This document shows, piece after piece, positions 47,499 to 55,710 of a stretch of DNA of 63,252 nucleotides (positions within the stretch are counted from its first letter, which is position 1; each line of letters begins with the position of its first letter). The notes beneath the pieces were generated by a model. It saw nothing but the letters and a program-made list of their open reading frames with translations. It was not told the DNA's origin and made no database searches. The translations under genes were made by a program, and so were the position numbers. This DNA comes from Georgenia satyanarayanai (GTDB lineage: Bacteria > Actinomycetota > Actinomycetes > Actinomycetales > Actinomycetaceae), in assembly GCF_009193135.1 (NCBI RefSeq), contig NZ_VUKC01000020.1, positions 1-63,252 of the forward strand. Direction: 5' to 3'.

Positions 47499-48497
47499 AT
47501 GGACCTCACGATCGGGTACGCGGCGGCGCTTGAGCAGTTCCACCCCACCGAGGTGGTGGAGATCAGCGCCCTGGCCGAGGAGCACGGCTTCTCCGGCGTC
47601 ATGGCCGCCGACCACTTCCAGCCGTGGACGCCGTCGCAGGGCCAGGCCGCGTTCGTGTGGAACGTCCTGTCGGCGCTGGGGGAGCGCACCCGCGGGGACA
47701 TCGGGCCCGGTGTCACCGCCCCGACCTTCCGCTGGCACCCGGCGATGGTCGCGCAGGCCTCGGCCACGCTCGCGGCGATGTACCCGGGGCGTCACTGGCT
47801 CGGCCTGGGCTCGGGGGAGGCGCTCAACGAGCACGTCACCGCCGGCTACTGGCCCGAGGCGCCCGAGCGCATCAACCGGATGTTCGAGGCCATCGAGATC
47901 ATCCGCAAGCTCTTCACCGCCTCCCTCGCCGGCAAGGACACCAAGCACTCGGGCACGTTCTACAAGCTCGAGTCGACCCGGCTGTGGACGATGCCGGAGG
48001 AGGCACCGCCCATCTACGTCGCCACCGGCGGCCCGGTCACCGCCCGCCGCGCCGGCAAGCACGCCGACGGCCTCATCACCGTCGGTGCGCCGCTGGAGAA
48101 GATCTCCGGTCTCTTCGACAAGTTCGCCTCCGGCGCCCGGGAGGTCGGCCGCGACCCCGAGGCCATGCCGAAGATCCTCCAGCTCCACATGTCGTGGGCG
48201 CCCACCGACGAGGAGGCGCTCGCGAACGCGCTCGACCAGTGGCCCAACGGCGGGATGAAGTTCCCCAAGGCCGACATCCGCTCGCCCTTCGACTTCGCCG
48301 CCATGGCCAAGCTCGTGCGCCCCGAAGACTTCGAGGGCCGGATGGTCATCTCCGCCGACCCCGACGTCCACCGCGCCGAGATCCAGAAGTACGTCGACCT
48401 CGGCTTCGACCGCATCTACCTCCACAACGTCGGGCGCAACCAGCGTGAGTGGGTCGAGGTCTTCGGCCGCGACGTGCTGCCCAAGCTGAGCCGCTGA
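47499..48497 (+). CDS. F420-dependent LLM-class oxidoreductase (TIGR03557-like, FGD relative)
   Basis: A 332-residue TIM-barrel luciferase-like protein using coenzyme F420. [34 protein letters not shown]-type [29 protein letters not shown] and [19 protein letters not shown] follow the pattern of F420-dependent glucose-6-phosphate dehydrogenase and the TIGR03557 family. The substrate is not certain; G6P-type F420 reduction is one option. Its stop overlaps the cofE start (TGATG), which couples it to F420 side-chain synthesis. Confidence 0.85.
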   Translation: MDLTIGYAAALEQFHPTEVVEISALAEEHGFSGVMAADHFQPWTPSQGQAAFVWNVLSALGERTRGDIGPGVTAPTFRWHPAMVAQASATLAAMYPGRHWLGLGSGEALNEHVTAGYWPEAPERINRMFEAIEIIRKLFTASLAGKDTKHSGTFYKLESTRLWTMPEEAPPIYVATGGPVTARRAGKHADGLITVGAPLEKISGLFDKFASGAREVGRDPEAMPKILQLHMSWAPTDEEALANALDQWPNGGMKFPKADIRSPFDFAAMAKLVRPEDFEGRMVISADPDVHRAEIQKYVDLGFDRIYLHNVGRNQREWVEVFGRDVLPKLSR

Positions 48498-49279
48498 TGC
48501 TGCTCGCCCAGGCCGTCGAGGGCCTGCCTCCGGTCACCGGCGGGGACGACCTCGCCGCCGTCGTCGCACCCGCGCTCCGGGAGCTCGTCTGGCCCGACGG
48601 GAGCGTCGGGGTCGCCGAGGGGGACGTCGTCGTCGTCGCGAGCAAGGTCGTGGCCAAGGCGGAGCGGCGGCTCGTCGCCGCCCGGACTCGTGAGGAGCTG
48701 GAGGCGGCCATCGCCGCCCAGACCGTGCGGGTGGTGGCCGAGCGGCCGCGGCCGGACGGGTCGACGCTGCGGATCGTCGAGACGCCGCAGGGGCTGGTCA
48801 TGGCCGCCGCGGGCGTCGACGCCTCCGACGTGCCGCTGGGCACCGCGCTGCTCCTGCCGGAGGACCCGGACGAGTCGGCGCGGCGCCTGCGCCGGGGCCT
48901 GGACGCCCGCCTGGGGGTGCGGCCGGGCGTGGTCGTCACCGACACCGTCGGGCGGCCGTGGCGCGAGGGCGTCGCGGACATCGCGATCGGTGCCGCCGGC
49001 GTCGTCGTGCTGCAGGACCACCGGGGACGGCGCGACGGGTACGGCCGCGAGCTGCGGATGACGACGATCGCCGCCGCCGACGAGATCGCCGCGGCCGCCG
49101 AGCTGGTCAAGGGCAAGGCCGACGGCCGCCCGGTGGCCGTCGTGCGCGGCCTGGCACACCTCGTCACGGTGGCGGACGGGGACGGTGCCCGCGTGCTCGC
49201 CCGCTCCGCGGCCGACGACCTCTTCCGTGAGGGCTCCGCCGAGGCCTACGCCCGCGGCCGCGCCGACGGACGGGCGTAG
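48497..49279 (+). CDS. cofE: Coenzyme F420-0:L-glutamate ligase
   Basis: A 260-residue CofE that adds gamma-linked glutamates to F420-0. Motifs include [15 protein letters not shown], the central [45 protein letters not shown] segment (broken here for length: [20 protein letters not shown], then [13 protein letters not shown]) and PVAVVRGLA. The nitroreductase-like FbiB C-terminal domain of mycobacteria is absent. The ATG overlaps the previous stop. No cofC, cofD, cofG or cofH is in the window. Confidence 0.92.
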   Translation: MLLAQAVEGLPPVTGGDDLAAVVAPALRELVWPDGSVGVAEGDVVVVASKVVAKAERRLVAARTREELEAAIAAQTVRVVAERPRPDGSTLRIVETPQGLVMAAAGVDASDVPLGTALLLPEDPDESARRLRRGLDARLGVRPGVVVTDTVGRPWREGVADIAIGAAGVVVLQDHRGRRDGYGRELRMTTIAAADEIAAAAELVKGKADGRPVAVVRGLAHLVTVADGDGARVLARSAADDLFREGSAEAYARGRADGRA

Positions 49280-49341
49280 CGCCGGAGCTTCCCCGCGGGT
49301 CACCCCTCCAGGGCCGTGCTCGTGACGCGATCCGGTCGGCG

Positions 49342-50148
49342 TCAGGCGCGGGTGTAGAGGAGGAGGTCCTGGCCGCGGACGGTGACCCGCTCGGCGCGCA
49401 CCCCGTAGACGCGGGAGACGAGCTCCTCGGTGAGGACCTCGCGCGGCGGGCCCGCCGTCACGACCCGCCCGGCGTCGAGCACGACGACGTGGGCGCAGTG
49501 CTGCAGCGCGTGGTTGAGGTCGTGCAGTGCGGTGAGCACCGTGACACCCGTGGCCGCGAGCCCTCCCGCGAGGTGGAGCACGTCGAGCTGGGCGCCGACG
49601 TCGAGATGGTTGGTCGGCTCGTCCAGCAGGAGGAGCCGTGGCGTCTGCGCGAGCGCCCGCGCCAGGTGGACGCGCTGGCGCTCGCCGCCGGACAGCGTGG
49701 CGACGTCCCGGCCCTCGAGGTGCGCGGCACCGGTGCGCCCGAGCGCCTCACGGGCGAGGGCGACGTCGTCGCGCGAGTCCGCGGACCAGGTGGGGCGGTG
49801 CGGGGTGCGCCCGAGGAGGACGACGTCGAGGACGTCGAGGGACACCGGCGCGCTCGAGTCCTGCTCGACCAGCGCGAGCTCGCGCGCGCGGGCACGACGG
49901 GACAGCCCGGCGAGCTCGCGGCCGTCGAGGAGGACCGTGCCGTGGTCCGGCTCGAGCGCCCCCACGAGCAGCCGCAGCAGCGTCGACTTCCCCGACCCGT
50001 TGGGCCCGACGACGGCGCTCACCTCACCGGGCGGCAGCTGGGCGGCCACCTCGCGCAGGACCTTGGCCCCACCCAGGCTCACACCGACCCCGCCGACGGT
50101 GAGCGTCAGCGCCTCGGTGCGGGTCCCGGTCCGCGCGGACCCGCTCAC
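49342..50148 (-). CDS. Putative F420-0 ABC transporter ATP-binding protein
   Basis: A 268-residue FecE/BtuD-type ATPase. Walker [15 protein letters not shown], signature LSGGERQRVHLARAL, Walker B LLLLDEPTNHLD and switch histidine ALHDLNHAL are intact. It is the last of three overlapping minus-strand genes (ATPase, permease, binding protein). By sequence alone it resembles siderophore or vitamin B12 importers; the cofE neighbourhood supports the proposed F420-0 assignment. Confidence 0.82.
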   Translation of the reverse strand: MSGSARTGTRTEALTLTVGGVGVSLGGAKVLREVAAQLPPGEVSAVVGPNGSGKSTLLRLLVGALEPDHGTVLLDGRELAGLSRRARARELALVEQDSSAPVSLDVLDVVLLGRTPHRPTWSADSRDDVALAREALGRTGAAHLEGRDVATLSGGERQRVHLARALAQTPRLLLLDEPTNHLDVGAQLDVLHLAGGLAATGVTVLTALHDLNHALQHCAHVVVLDAGRVVTAGPPREVLTEELVSRVYGVRAERVTVRGQDLLLYTRA

Positions 50149-51245
50149 AGCCGGCTCCGGCGCAGGAGGACCGCGAAGACCGGGGCACCGATGGCGGCGG
50201 TGAGGATCCCGACCGGCAGCTCACGCGGCTCGAAGACCGTGCGGGCCGCGGTGTCGGCGAGGAGGAGGAACAGTGCCCCGACGAGCGCGGCGACCGGCAT
50301 GACCCGGTGGTTGCGCGAGCCGAGCACGAGCCGGACGGCGTGGGGGACGACGAGCCCGACGAAGCCGATCGACCCGCACACCGAGACGAGGACGGCGGTG
50401 AGGAGCGTGACGACGACGAGGAGCAGCCAGCGCTCGCGCCTCACGTGGACGCCGAGCGCGGACGCCGAGACGTCGCCGAACGCGAAGGCGTCCAGCACCC
50501 GCGCGCGTGACGCGAGCAGGCCACCGAGGACCACCGTGCCACCGACGGCGAGCGCCGCCTCGCCCCAGGTGATGCCCCCGAAGGAGCCGAGCAGCCAGGA
50601 CAGGATCTCCCGGTAGGAGTCGCCCGTCGCGGACCAGAAGATGACGAAGCTGACGAGCGCCGAGCACGCCTGCCCGACCGCGACGCCGGCCAGCACGGTG
50701 CGCACGGGCGGCAGCCCACCGCCGCGCCCCGCGGCGAGCAGCAGCGTGAGGACGAGCGCCCCGACCGCCCCCGCGAACGCGGCGACCGGCAGGAGCACCG
50801 TCATCCCGAGCACGAGGACGGCGACCGCCCCGAGGGAGGCACCGGAGGAGACGCCGAGGAGGTAGGGGTCGGCCAGCGGGTTGCGCACGACGGCCTGCAT
50901 GACCGTGCCGGCGACGGCGAGCCCCGCCCCGACGCTGGCCGCCGCGACCACCCGCGCCCCGCGTCCCTGCCACACGATGGCGTCCTGGATCGCGGTGAGC
51001 GGGTCGCCGGCGCAGGTGACCGCGCCCGGGGCGAGGGCCGAGCACACGTGGTGCCATGCCGAGCCCCACACCTGTCCCACCGTGATCGACGCCGGCCCCA
51101 CGGTCACCGCCCAGCTCATCGCGAGGAGGAGCAGCGCGACCAGGCCGACGAGCAGGCCGGCCAGCGCGAGCCGTCGCGGCCGGCCGGCCCCGGCCCGCGG
51201 GGCCGGAGCGTCGGTGGCCGGCGCGCGGCGGTCGAGGTCGGTCAC
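50145..51245 (-). CDS. Putative F420-0 ABC transporter permease
   Basis: A 366-residue FecCD/BtuC-type permease with about ten membrane helices. RGARVVAAASVGAGLAVAGTVMQAVVRNPLADPYLLGVSSGAS is the family hallmark (RLPR-type region, MQ..NPLA.P.LLG.S.GA). GFVGLVVPHAVRLVLG(S/T)RNHRVMP near the C-terminus contacts the ATPase. Its GTG start overlaps the binding-protein stop (GTGA) and its stop overlaps the ATPase start, so the three are translationally coupled. A short Cys-containing insert (HHVCSALAPGAVTCAGDP, about 60-77) is in an external loop. Confidence 0.82.
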   Translation of the reverse strand: MTDLDRRAPATDAPAPRAGAGRPRRLALAGLLVGLVALLLLAMSWAVTVGPASITVGQVWGSAWHHVCSALAPGAVTCAGDPLTAIQDAIVWQGRGARVVAAASVGAGLAVAGTVMQAVVRNPLADPYLLGVSSGASLGAVAVLVLGMTVLLPVAAFAGAVGALVLTLLLAAGRGGGLPPVRTVLAGVAVGQACSALVSFVIFWSATGDSYREILSWLLGSFGGITWGEAALAVGGTVVLGGLLASRARVLDAFAFGDVSASALGVHVRRERWLLLVVVTLLTAVLVSVCGSIGFVGLVVPHAVRLVLGSRNHRVMPVAALVGALFLLLADTAARTVFEPRELPVGILTAAIGAPVFAVLLRRSRL

Positions 51246-52237
51246 GGCGAGAGCTCGTCGATCTGCCGGGTGAGCTCGACGACGGCGTCGACGTTGCGCA
51301 CGCCGGCCTCCGTCGCCGGGAAGGGGACCGTGAGGAAGCGCTTCTCCTGGACCGCGGGCATGGCCGCGGTCACCGGGTTGGACTCGAGCACCTCGATCTT
51401 GTGCTCGGCGGTGTTCCACGCGGAGTCGACGAGCACCAGGACGTCCGGGTCGCGGTCCGCCACGACCTCCCACGACAGCGAGGTCCACGTGTCCGCGACG
51501 TCCGCGGCGATGTTCGTCAGCCCGGCCGCGCTCATGATCATCTGCGGTGCCCCGGCCCCGGCACCGACGAAGGGCGTGTCGGAGCCCGAGGAGTACCACA
51601 GCGCGCTCAGCCCCTCACCGGTGGGCGTGACGGCGTCGAGCGCCGCCCGCTGCTCGGCGACGAGGCTCGCCGCCTCCTCCGGCGCGCCGAGGAGCCGCCC
51701 GACCGTCTCGATCTCGGCGAAGACGTCCTCGAACCCCAGCTGCTCCGGCTGGTGGGCCGGGTCCTGGCAGGCGGAGGGGGAGACAAAGGTCGAGACGCCG
51801 AGCTCCTCGTAGCCCGCCCGCTCGCCGGCGCCGTCGTCGGAGAGGTTGGACTCCCACCCGGCGTAGACAAGGTCGGGGGCGAGGTCGAGCACGGACTCGC
51901 GGGAGGGGTTGCGCTCGGCGAGGACGGGGGGCTCGGTCACGCCGTCGGGCAGCGGGCCGTCGGAGAAGGCAGTCCCCACGAGCCGGTCACCCGCGCCGAG
52001 CGCGATGACCATCTCCGTGGCCGAGGACTTGATCGTGACGATCCGCTCGGGCGGGGCGTCGAGGGTGGTCTCGGTCCCGCAGCTCGCCACGGTCACCGGG
52101 AACCCGGCCGCGGACGACGACGGCGCAGCGCTCCCGCCGTCGTCGTCGGTCGTGGCGTCGTCGGCGGGCGCGGCGGAGCAGGCGGTGAGGACGAGGGCGA
52201 GTGCGCCGAGGACGGCGGCACGGCGGGGCAGGGGCAC
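51242..52237 (-). CDS. Putative F420-0 ABC transporter substrate-binding lipoprotein
   Basis: A 331-residue class-III binding protein (FepB/BtuF fold). The lipobox LTAC places the lipid on Cys20. ERIVTIKSSATEMVIALGAGDRLVGTA and DLVYAGWESNLS are typical, and the N-terminal and C-terminal lobes are joined by one long helix. The cassette matches the NCBI/TIGRFAM proposal of an actinobacterial F420-0 importer found with cofE. The ligand is inferred, not shown; heme or cobalamin cannot be ruled out by reading alone. Confidence 0.8.
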   Translation of the reverse strand: MPLPRRAAVLGALALVLTACSAAPADDATTDDDGGSAAPSSSAAGFPVTVASCGTETTLDAPPERIVTIKSSATEMVIALGAGDRLVGTAFSDGPLPDGVTEPPVLAERNPSRESVLDLAPDLVYAGWESNLSDDGAGERAGYEELGVSTFVSPSACQDPAHQPEQLGFEDVFAEIETVGRLLGAPEEAASLVAEQRAALDAVTPTGEGLSALWYSSGSDTPFVGAGAGAPQMIMSAAGLTNIAADVADTWTSLSWEVVADRDPDVLVLVDSAWNTAEHKIEVLESNPVTAAMPAVQEKRFLTVPFPATEAGVRNVDAVVELTRQIDELSP

Positions 52238-52383
52238 GCGGGACTCCAGAGCGGGGTACGGATGAGCTCTGCGCAGTCACAGCGCCGCGCGCGGACCGTG
52301 GGCCCAAGGTCGAGGCCCGCCACCGGGCGTGGCCCGGGGTCCGCGGCAAGCCTACGCCTCGGCTCGCCCCCGCGACGGAGGGG

Positions 52384-53805
52384 CTAGGTGCGGGCCTTGC
52401 TCTGCCGTGCGTCGTCGGTCATGTCCTCGAGCTCGCGGCCCTTGGTCTCGGGCACCTTCCACAGGACGAAGAGCAGGGAGAGGAAGGCGAAGGTGGCGTA
52501 GAGCCCGTAGGCGAGGCTGAGGCTGATCTCGGAGAGGGTGGGGAAGGTCGTGGAGACGGTGAAGTTCGCCAGCCAGTTGACGGCGGAGGCGACCGAGACG
52601 GCCGTGGCGCGGATCTTGTTCGGGAACATCTCCCCGAGCATCACCCACATGATCGGTCCCCAGGTCGCGCCGAAGGACACGACGAAGAGGTTCGCGGCGA
52701 CGAGCGCGACGGTGCCCCAGGGCTGGGGGAGGCTGACGTCCTCGCCGGTGCCCTGGGCCTGGGAGAAGGCGACGGCGAGCGTCCCGAGCGTCACCGCCAT
52801 GCCGACCGAGCCGCCGATGAGGAGCGGACGACGGCCCACCTTGTCGACGAGGAGGATCGCGACGATCGTGACGAGGACGTTCGTCACCGACGTGATGACC
52901 GACGTCGTCAGGGCCTGGCTCTCCTCGAAGCCGACCGAGCGCCACAGCGTCGTCGAGTAGTAGAAGATGACGTTGATCCCGACGAACTGCTGGAACACGG
53001 CGAGCGCGATGCCGACCCACACGATCGGCTTGAGGCCCATGGACGCCCCGCGCAGGTCGCCGAGGTTCTCTCGGGCCTCGCGCGTGAGGGACTGGTGGAT
53101 CTCCTTGATCTTCGCGGCGGTGTCCCTGACGCCGGTGTACTTCGTGAGGACCTCCGCGGCCTCCTCCTCGCGGTCCTGGTCGACGAGGTAGCGCGGTGAC
53201 TCGGGGATGGTGAGGGCGAGCAGCCCGTAGATCGTCGCCGGGACCGCCTCGGCCATGAACATCCAGCGCCACGCCTCCTGGCCCAGCCACAGCTCCTCGG
53301 CGGCGCCGCCCGCGACGTCGGCGAGGAAGGCGTCCGAGAGGAGGGCGGCGAAGATGCCGAGGACGATCGCGAGCTGCTGCAGGGACCCGAGGCGCCCGCG
53401 GACGTCCGCGGGGGAGACCTCGGCGATGTAGGCGGGGGCGATGACGGAGGCCGCGCCGACGCCGAGGCCCCCGAGCGCGCGCCAGGCGATGAGGTCCCAG
53501 GTGCCGAAGGCGAGGCCGGAGCCGATCGCGGAGACCGCGAAGAGCGCCGCGGCGATGATCATCACGCGCACCCGCCCCTGCCGGGCGGCCAGCGGCCCGG
53601 CGAGCCACGCGCCGAGCACGCAGCCGAGCAGCGCGGAGGAGACCGCGAAGCCCTGGAGGAAGCCGCTGATGCCGAAGTCCTCGCTCATCGCGTCGATCGC
53701 GCCGTTGATGACGGCGGTGTCGAAGCCGAAGAGGAAACCACCCATGGCCGCCGCCAGGCTGATGCCGAGGATGCGTCCGTTCATCGTGCTGCCGCTGTCG
53801 CTCAT
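52384..53805 (-). CDS. Sugar porter, major facilitator superfamily
   Basis: A 473-residue MFS permease of the sugar-porter family (XylE/GLUT type), importing a monosaccharide with protons. The family signatures are complete: GGFLFGFDTAVINGAI near the N-terminus, GRVRVM..., RALGGLGVGAASVIAPAYIAEVSP, ESPRYLV, QQFVGINVIFYYSTTLW and the C-terminal PETKGRELED. Twelve membrane helices can be counted. The ATG at 53805 follows GAGGAGAGG. It stands between proC and the F420-0 cassette and may read into the latter (146-base gap with no strong U-tract terminator). Confidence 0.92.
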   Translation of the reverse strand: MSDSGSTMNGRILGISLAAAMGGFLFGFDTAVINGAIDAMSEDFGISGFLQGFAVSSALLGCVLGAWLAGPLAARQGRVRVMIIAAALFAVSAIGSGLAFGTWDLIAWRALGGLGVGAASVIAPAYIAEVSPADVRGRLGSLQQLAIVLGIFAALLSDAFLADVAGGAAEELWLGQEAWRWMFMAEAVPATIYGLLALTIPESPRYLVDQDREEEAAEVLTKYTGVRDTAAKIKEIHQSLTREARENLGDLRGASMGLKPIVWVGIALAVFQQFVGINVIFYYSTTLWRSVGFEESQALTTSVITSVTNVLVTIVAILLVDKVGRRPLLIGGSVGMAVTLGTLAVAFSQAQGTGEDVSLPQPWGTVALVAANLFVVSFGATWGPIMWVMLGEMFPNKIRATAVSVASAVNWLANFTVSTTFPTLSEISLSLAYGLYATFAFLSLLFVLWKVPETKGRELEDMTDDARQSKART

Positions 53806-53878
53806 TGCCTCTCCTCGTCGTCCGGTCACGGGGACGCTAGCGCCGAAACCGCTGGTCGGCGCGGGGAGAGCGGGGCGC

Positions 53879-54694
53879 TCAGTCGGCGAGCGCGCGGTCC
53901 CGGTCGACGACCGCCCGCACGCCGCGCACGACGGCGGGGGTGAAGCCGGCCTCCTCCATCGCGACGATCCCGGCGATGGTCGTCCCGCCGGGGGAGCACA
54001 CCATGTCGACGAGGTCGGCCGGGCTGACGCCGTCCTCGGCCCGCTCGAGGACCATGCGGGCGCTGCCGAGCACGGCCTGCGCGGCGATCCGGGTGGCGAG
54101 GGCCTTGGGCATGCCGTCGCGCACCGCGCCGCGGGCGAGGGCGTCGATGAAGGTGAAGACGAAGGCGGGGGAGGAGCCGGCGATCGCGGTGTAGGTGGCG
54201 AAGTCCTTCTCGGCGAGGACGACCGTGCCGCCGACGGCCGCGAAGATCTCCTCGACGCGGGCGACGTCGGCCTCACCTGCCGCCTCGTTCCCGCACAGGG
54301 CCGCCATGCCCGCGCCGATCATCGCGTTGACGTTGGGCATGACCCGCACGACCGGCACGTCACCCCCGGGCAGCAGGGCGTCCAGGGCGGAGAGCGTGAT
54401 CCCGGCGGCGATCGACACGAGGACCGGGCGGCGCGCGACGACGGCGGACGCCAGATCGCCCAGGACGGCGGGCAGCACCTGCGGCTTGACGGCGAGCACG
54501 ACGATGTCGCTGCTCGCGACGACCGCCTCCGCCGAGTCCGCCACGGAGGCGCCGACGTCGTCGGCGAGGCGCCGGGCCGCGGACTCGTTGACGTCGTAGA
54601 GGAGCACGTCCCCGCCCGGGACGACGCCCGCCGCGGTCACGCCGCGCACGATGGCGCCGGCCATGGTGCCCGCCCCGATGAACCCGATGGTCAT
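53879..54694 (-). CDS. proC: Pyrroline-5-carboxylate reductase
   Basis: A 271-residue NAD(P)H-dependent reductase making proline from pyrroline-5-carboxylate. The dinucleotide-binding start MTIGFIGAGTMAGAIVRG, AVKPQVLP, RVMPNVNAMIGAGMAALC and the C-terminal AGSSPAFVFTFIDALARGAVRDGMPKALA...SPGGTTIAGI are conserved. A GGGAGGCAGC ribosome site precedes the ATG. It links functionally to the ornithine aminotransferase at the window start. Confidence 0.95.
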   Translation of the reverse strand: MTIGFIGAGTMAGAIVRGVTAAGVVPGGDVLLYDVNESAARRLADDVGASVADSAEAVVASSDIVVLAVKPQVLPAVLGDLASAVVARRPVLVSIAAGITLSALDALLPGGDVPVVRVMPNVNAMIGAGMAALCGNEAAGEADVARVEEIFAAVGGTVVLAEKDFATYTAIAGSSPAFVFTFIDALARGAVRDGMPKALATRIAAQAVLGSARMVLERAEDGVSPADLVDMVCSPGGTTIAGIVAMEEAGFTPAVVRGVRAVVDRDRALAD

Positions 54695-54759
54695 GCTGCC
54701 TCCCGCTGCCGTCTGCGAACGCGCCCCAGTATCCACGCCGTGCCGCCCGCGCGGCCAGG

Positions 54760-54765
54760 CACCAT
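54760..54765 (+). promoter_or_regulatory. Possible -10 box of the SDR gene
   Basis: CACCAT stands six bases before ATG, matching the leaderless spacing; the box itself is weak. Confidence 0.3.
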
Positions 54766-54771
54766 GGGGGC

Positions 54772-55536
54772 ATGGACACCACGTCGCCCACCCCCGTCCG
54801 CCGCGCCCTCGTCACCGGTGCCTCCAGCGGGATCGGCGCCGCGACCGTGCGGCGCCTGCGCGCCGAGGGGTGGGACGTCGTCGCGACGGCCCGCCGCGCG
54901 GACCGGCTCGCCGCGCTCGCCGAGGAGACCGGTGCCGTCGCCGTCGCCGCGGACCTCACGGACGAGGACGACGTCGCGGCTCTCGTCGCGTCCGTGCGCT
55001 CGGGCGGTCCGCTCCACGCGCTCGTCAACAACGCCGGCGGCGCTCGCGGCGCGGACCCGGTCGAGACGGGCAGCGTGGAGGACTGGCGCGTCATGTACGA
55101 GATGAACGTCCTGTCGACGCTGCGGCTCACGCAGGCGCTGCTGCCGGACCTGCGCGACTCCGGGGCCGGGGACGTCCTCGTCGTGACGTCGACGGCGGCC
55201 CACGGCACGTACCCGGGCGGCGGCGGCTACGTCGCCGCCAAGCACGCCGAGCGGGTCATCGCGACGACGCTGCGGCTCGAGCTCGTCGGCCAGCCGGTGC
55301 GCGTCATCGAGATCGCGCCGGGCATGGTCCGCACCGAGGAGTTCTCCCTCAACCGGCTCGGTGACGAGGCAGCCGCGGCGAAGGTCTACGAGGGCGTCGC
55401 CGAGCCGCTCCTCGCCGAGGACGTCGCCGACGCGATCGCGTGGACCCTGGGCCGGCCGCACCACGTCAACGTCGACCTCATGGTCCTGCGGCCCCGGGCG
55501 CAGGCGTCGAACACCGTGGTGGCGCGCGACCGGTGA
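54772..55536 (+). CDS. Short-chain dehydrogenase/reductase (YdfG-like)
   Basis: A 254-residue classical SDR. The NADP-binding TGASSGIGAATVRRL (16-30), ARRADRL, NNAGGARG, catalytic Ser in VTSTAAHGTYPGG and YVAAKHAERV (Tyr-x-x-x-Lys) are present, followed by RVIEIAPGMVRTEEFSLNRL. The MVRTEFS-type tail and overall length resemble YdfG 3-hydroxy acid dehydrogenase (serine/malonic semialdehyde), but substrate assignment is tentative. It is transcribed away from proC. Confidence 0.88.
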   Translation: MDTTSPTPVRRALVTGASSGIGAATVRRLRAEGWDVVATARRADRLAALAEETGAVAVAADLTDEDDVAALVASVRSGGPLHALVNNAGGARGADPVETGSVEDWRVMYEMNVLSTLRLTQALLPDLRDSGAGDVLVVTSTAAHGTYPGGGGYVAAKHAERVIATTLRLELVGQPVRVIEIAPGMVRTEEFSLNRLGDEAAAAKVYEGVAEPLLAEDVADAIAWTLGRPHHVNVDLMVLRPRAQASNTVVARDR

Positions 55537-55578
55537 CCGAGACCTGACGAGGTCCTCGCCAGAGCCGTGGCCTATCGT

Positions 55579-55657
55579 CGATGGCAGTCATCGCCTCCGC
55601 GCGGTGGGCCCGCACACATCGAGGCCACCGGCGTGTGCCTGGGCGGCAGTGGCTGCC
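55579..55657 (+). promoter_or_regulatory. Structured leader upstream of mgtE
   Basis: The 170-base gap before mgtE holds hairpin CGATG/CATCG (55579-55593), then CGGTGG (55602-55607) with CCACCG (55625-55630), then GCACAC (55612-55617) with GTGTGC (55633-55638), then GGCAG/CTGCC (55645-55657). The second and third pairings interleave, so they form a pseudoknot or are mutually exclusive. A regulatory RNA for a magnesium transporter is plausible. It does not show the conserved M-box core. Confidence 0.4.
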
Positions 55658-55710
55658 GACTGCGGCGAGCGACGACAGGACGTGACCGACTCGGGGAAGA
55701 GGCCAGCACC

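Noticed and set aside
49280-49341. Missing nitroreductase (FbiB C-terminal) domain as a truncation of cofE
   Set aside because: Single-domain CofE is common outside mycobacteria and the gene ends with a normal stop and a complete family C-terminus.
55560-55710. M-box (ykoK) magnesium riboswitch before mgtE
   Set aside because: The conserved core (GGUGAGGCUCCU and the following ACA.GCC pattern) is not present; only the general hairpin-rich character agrees.
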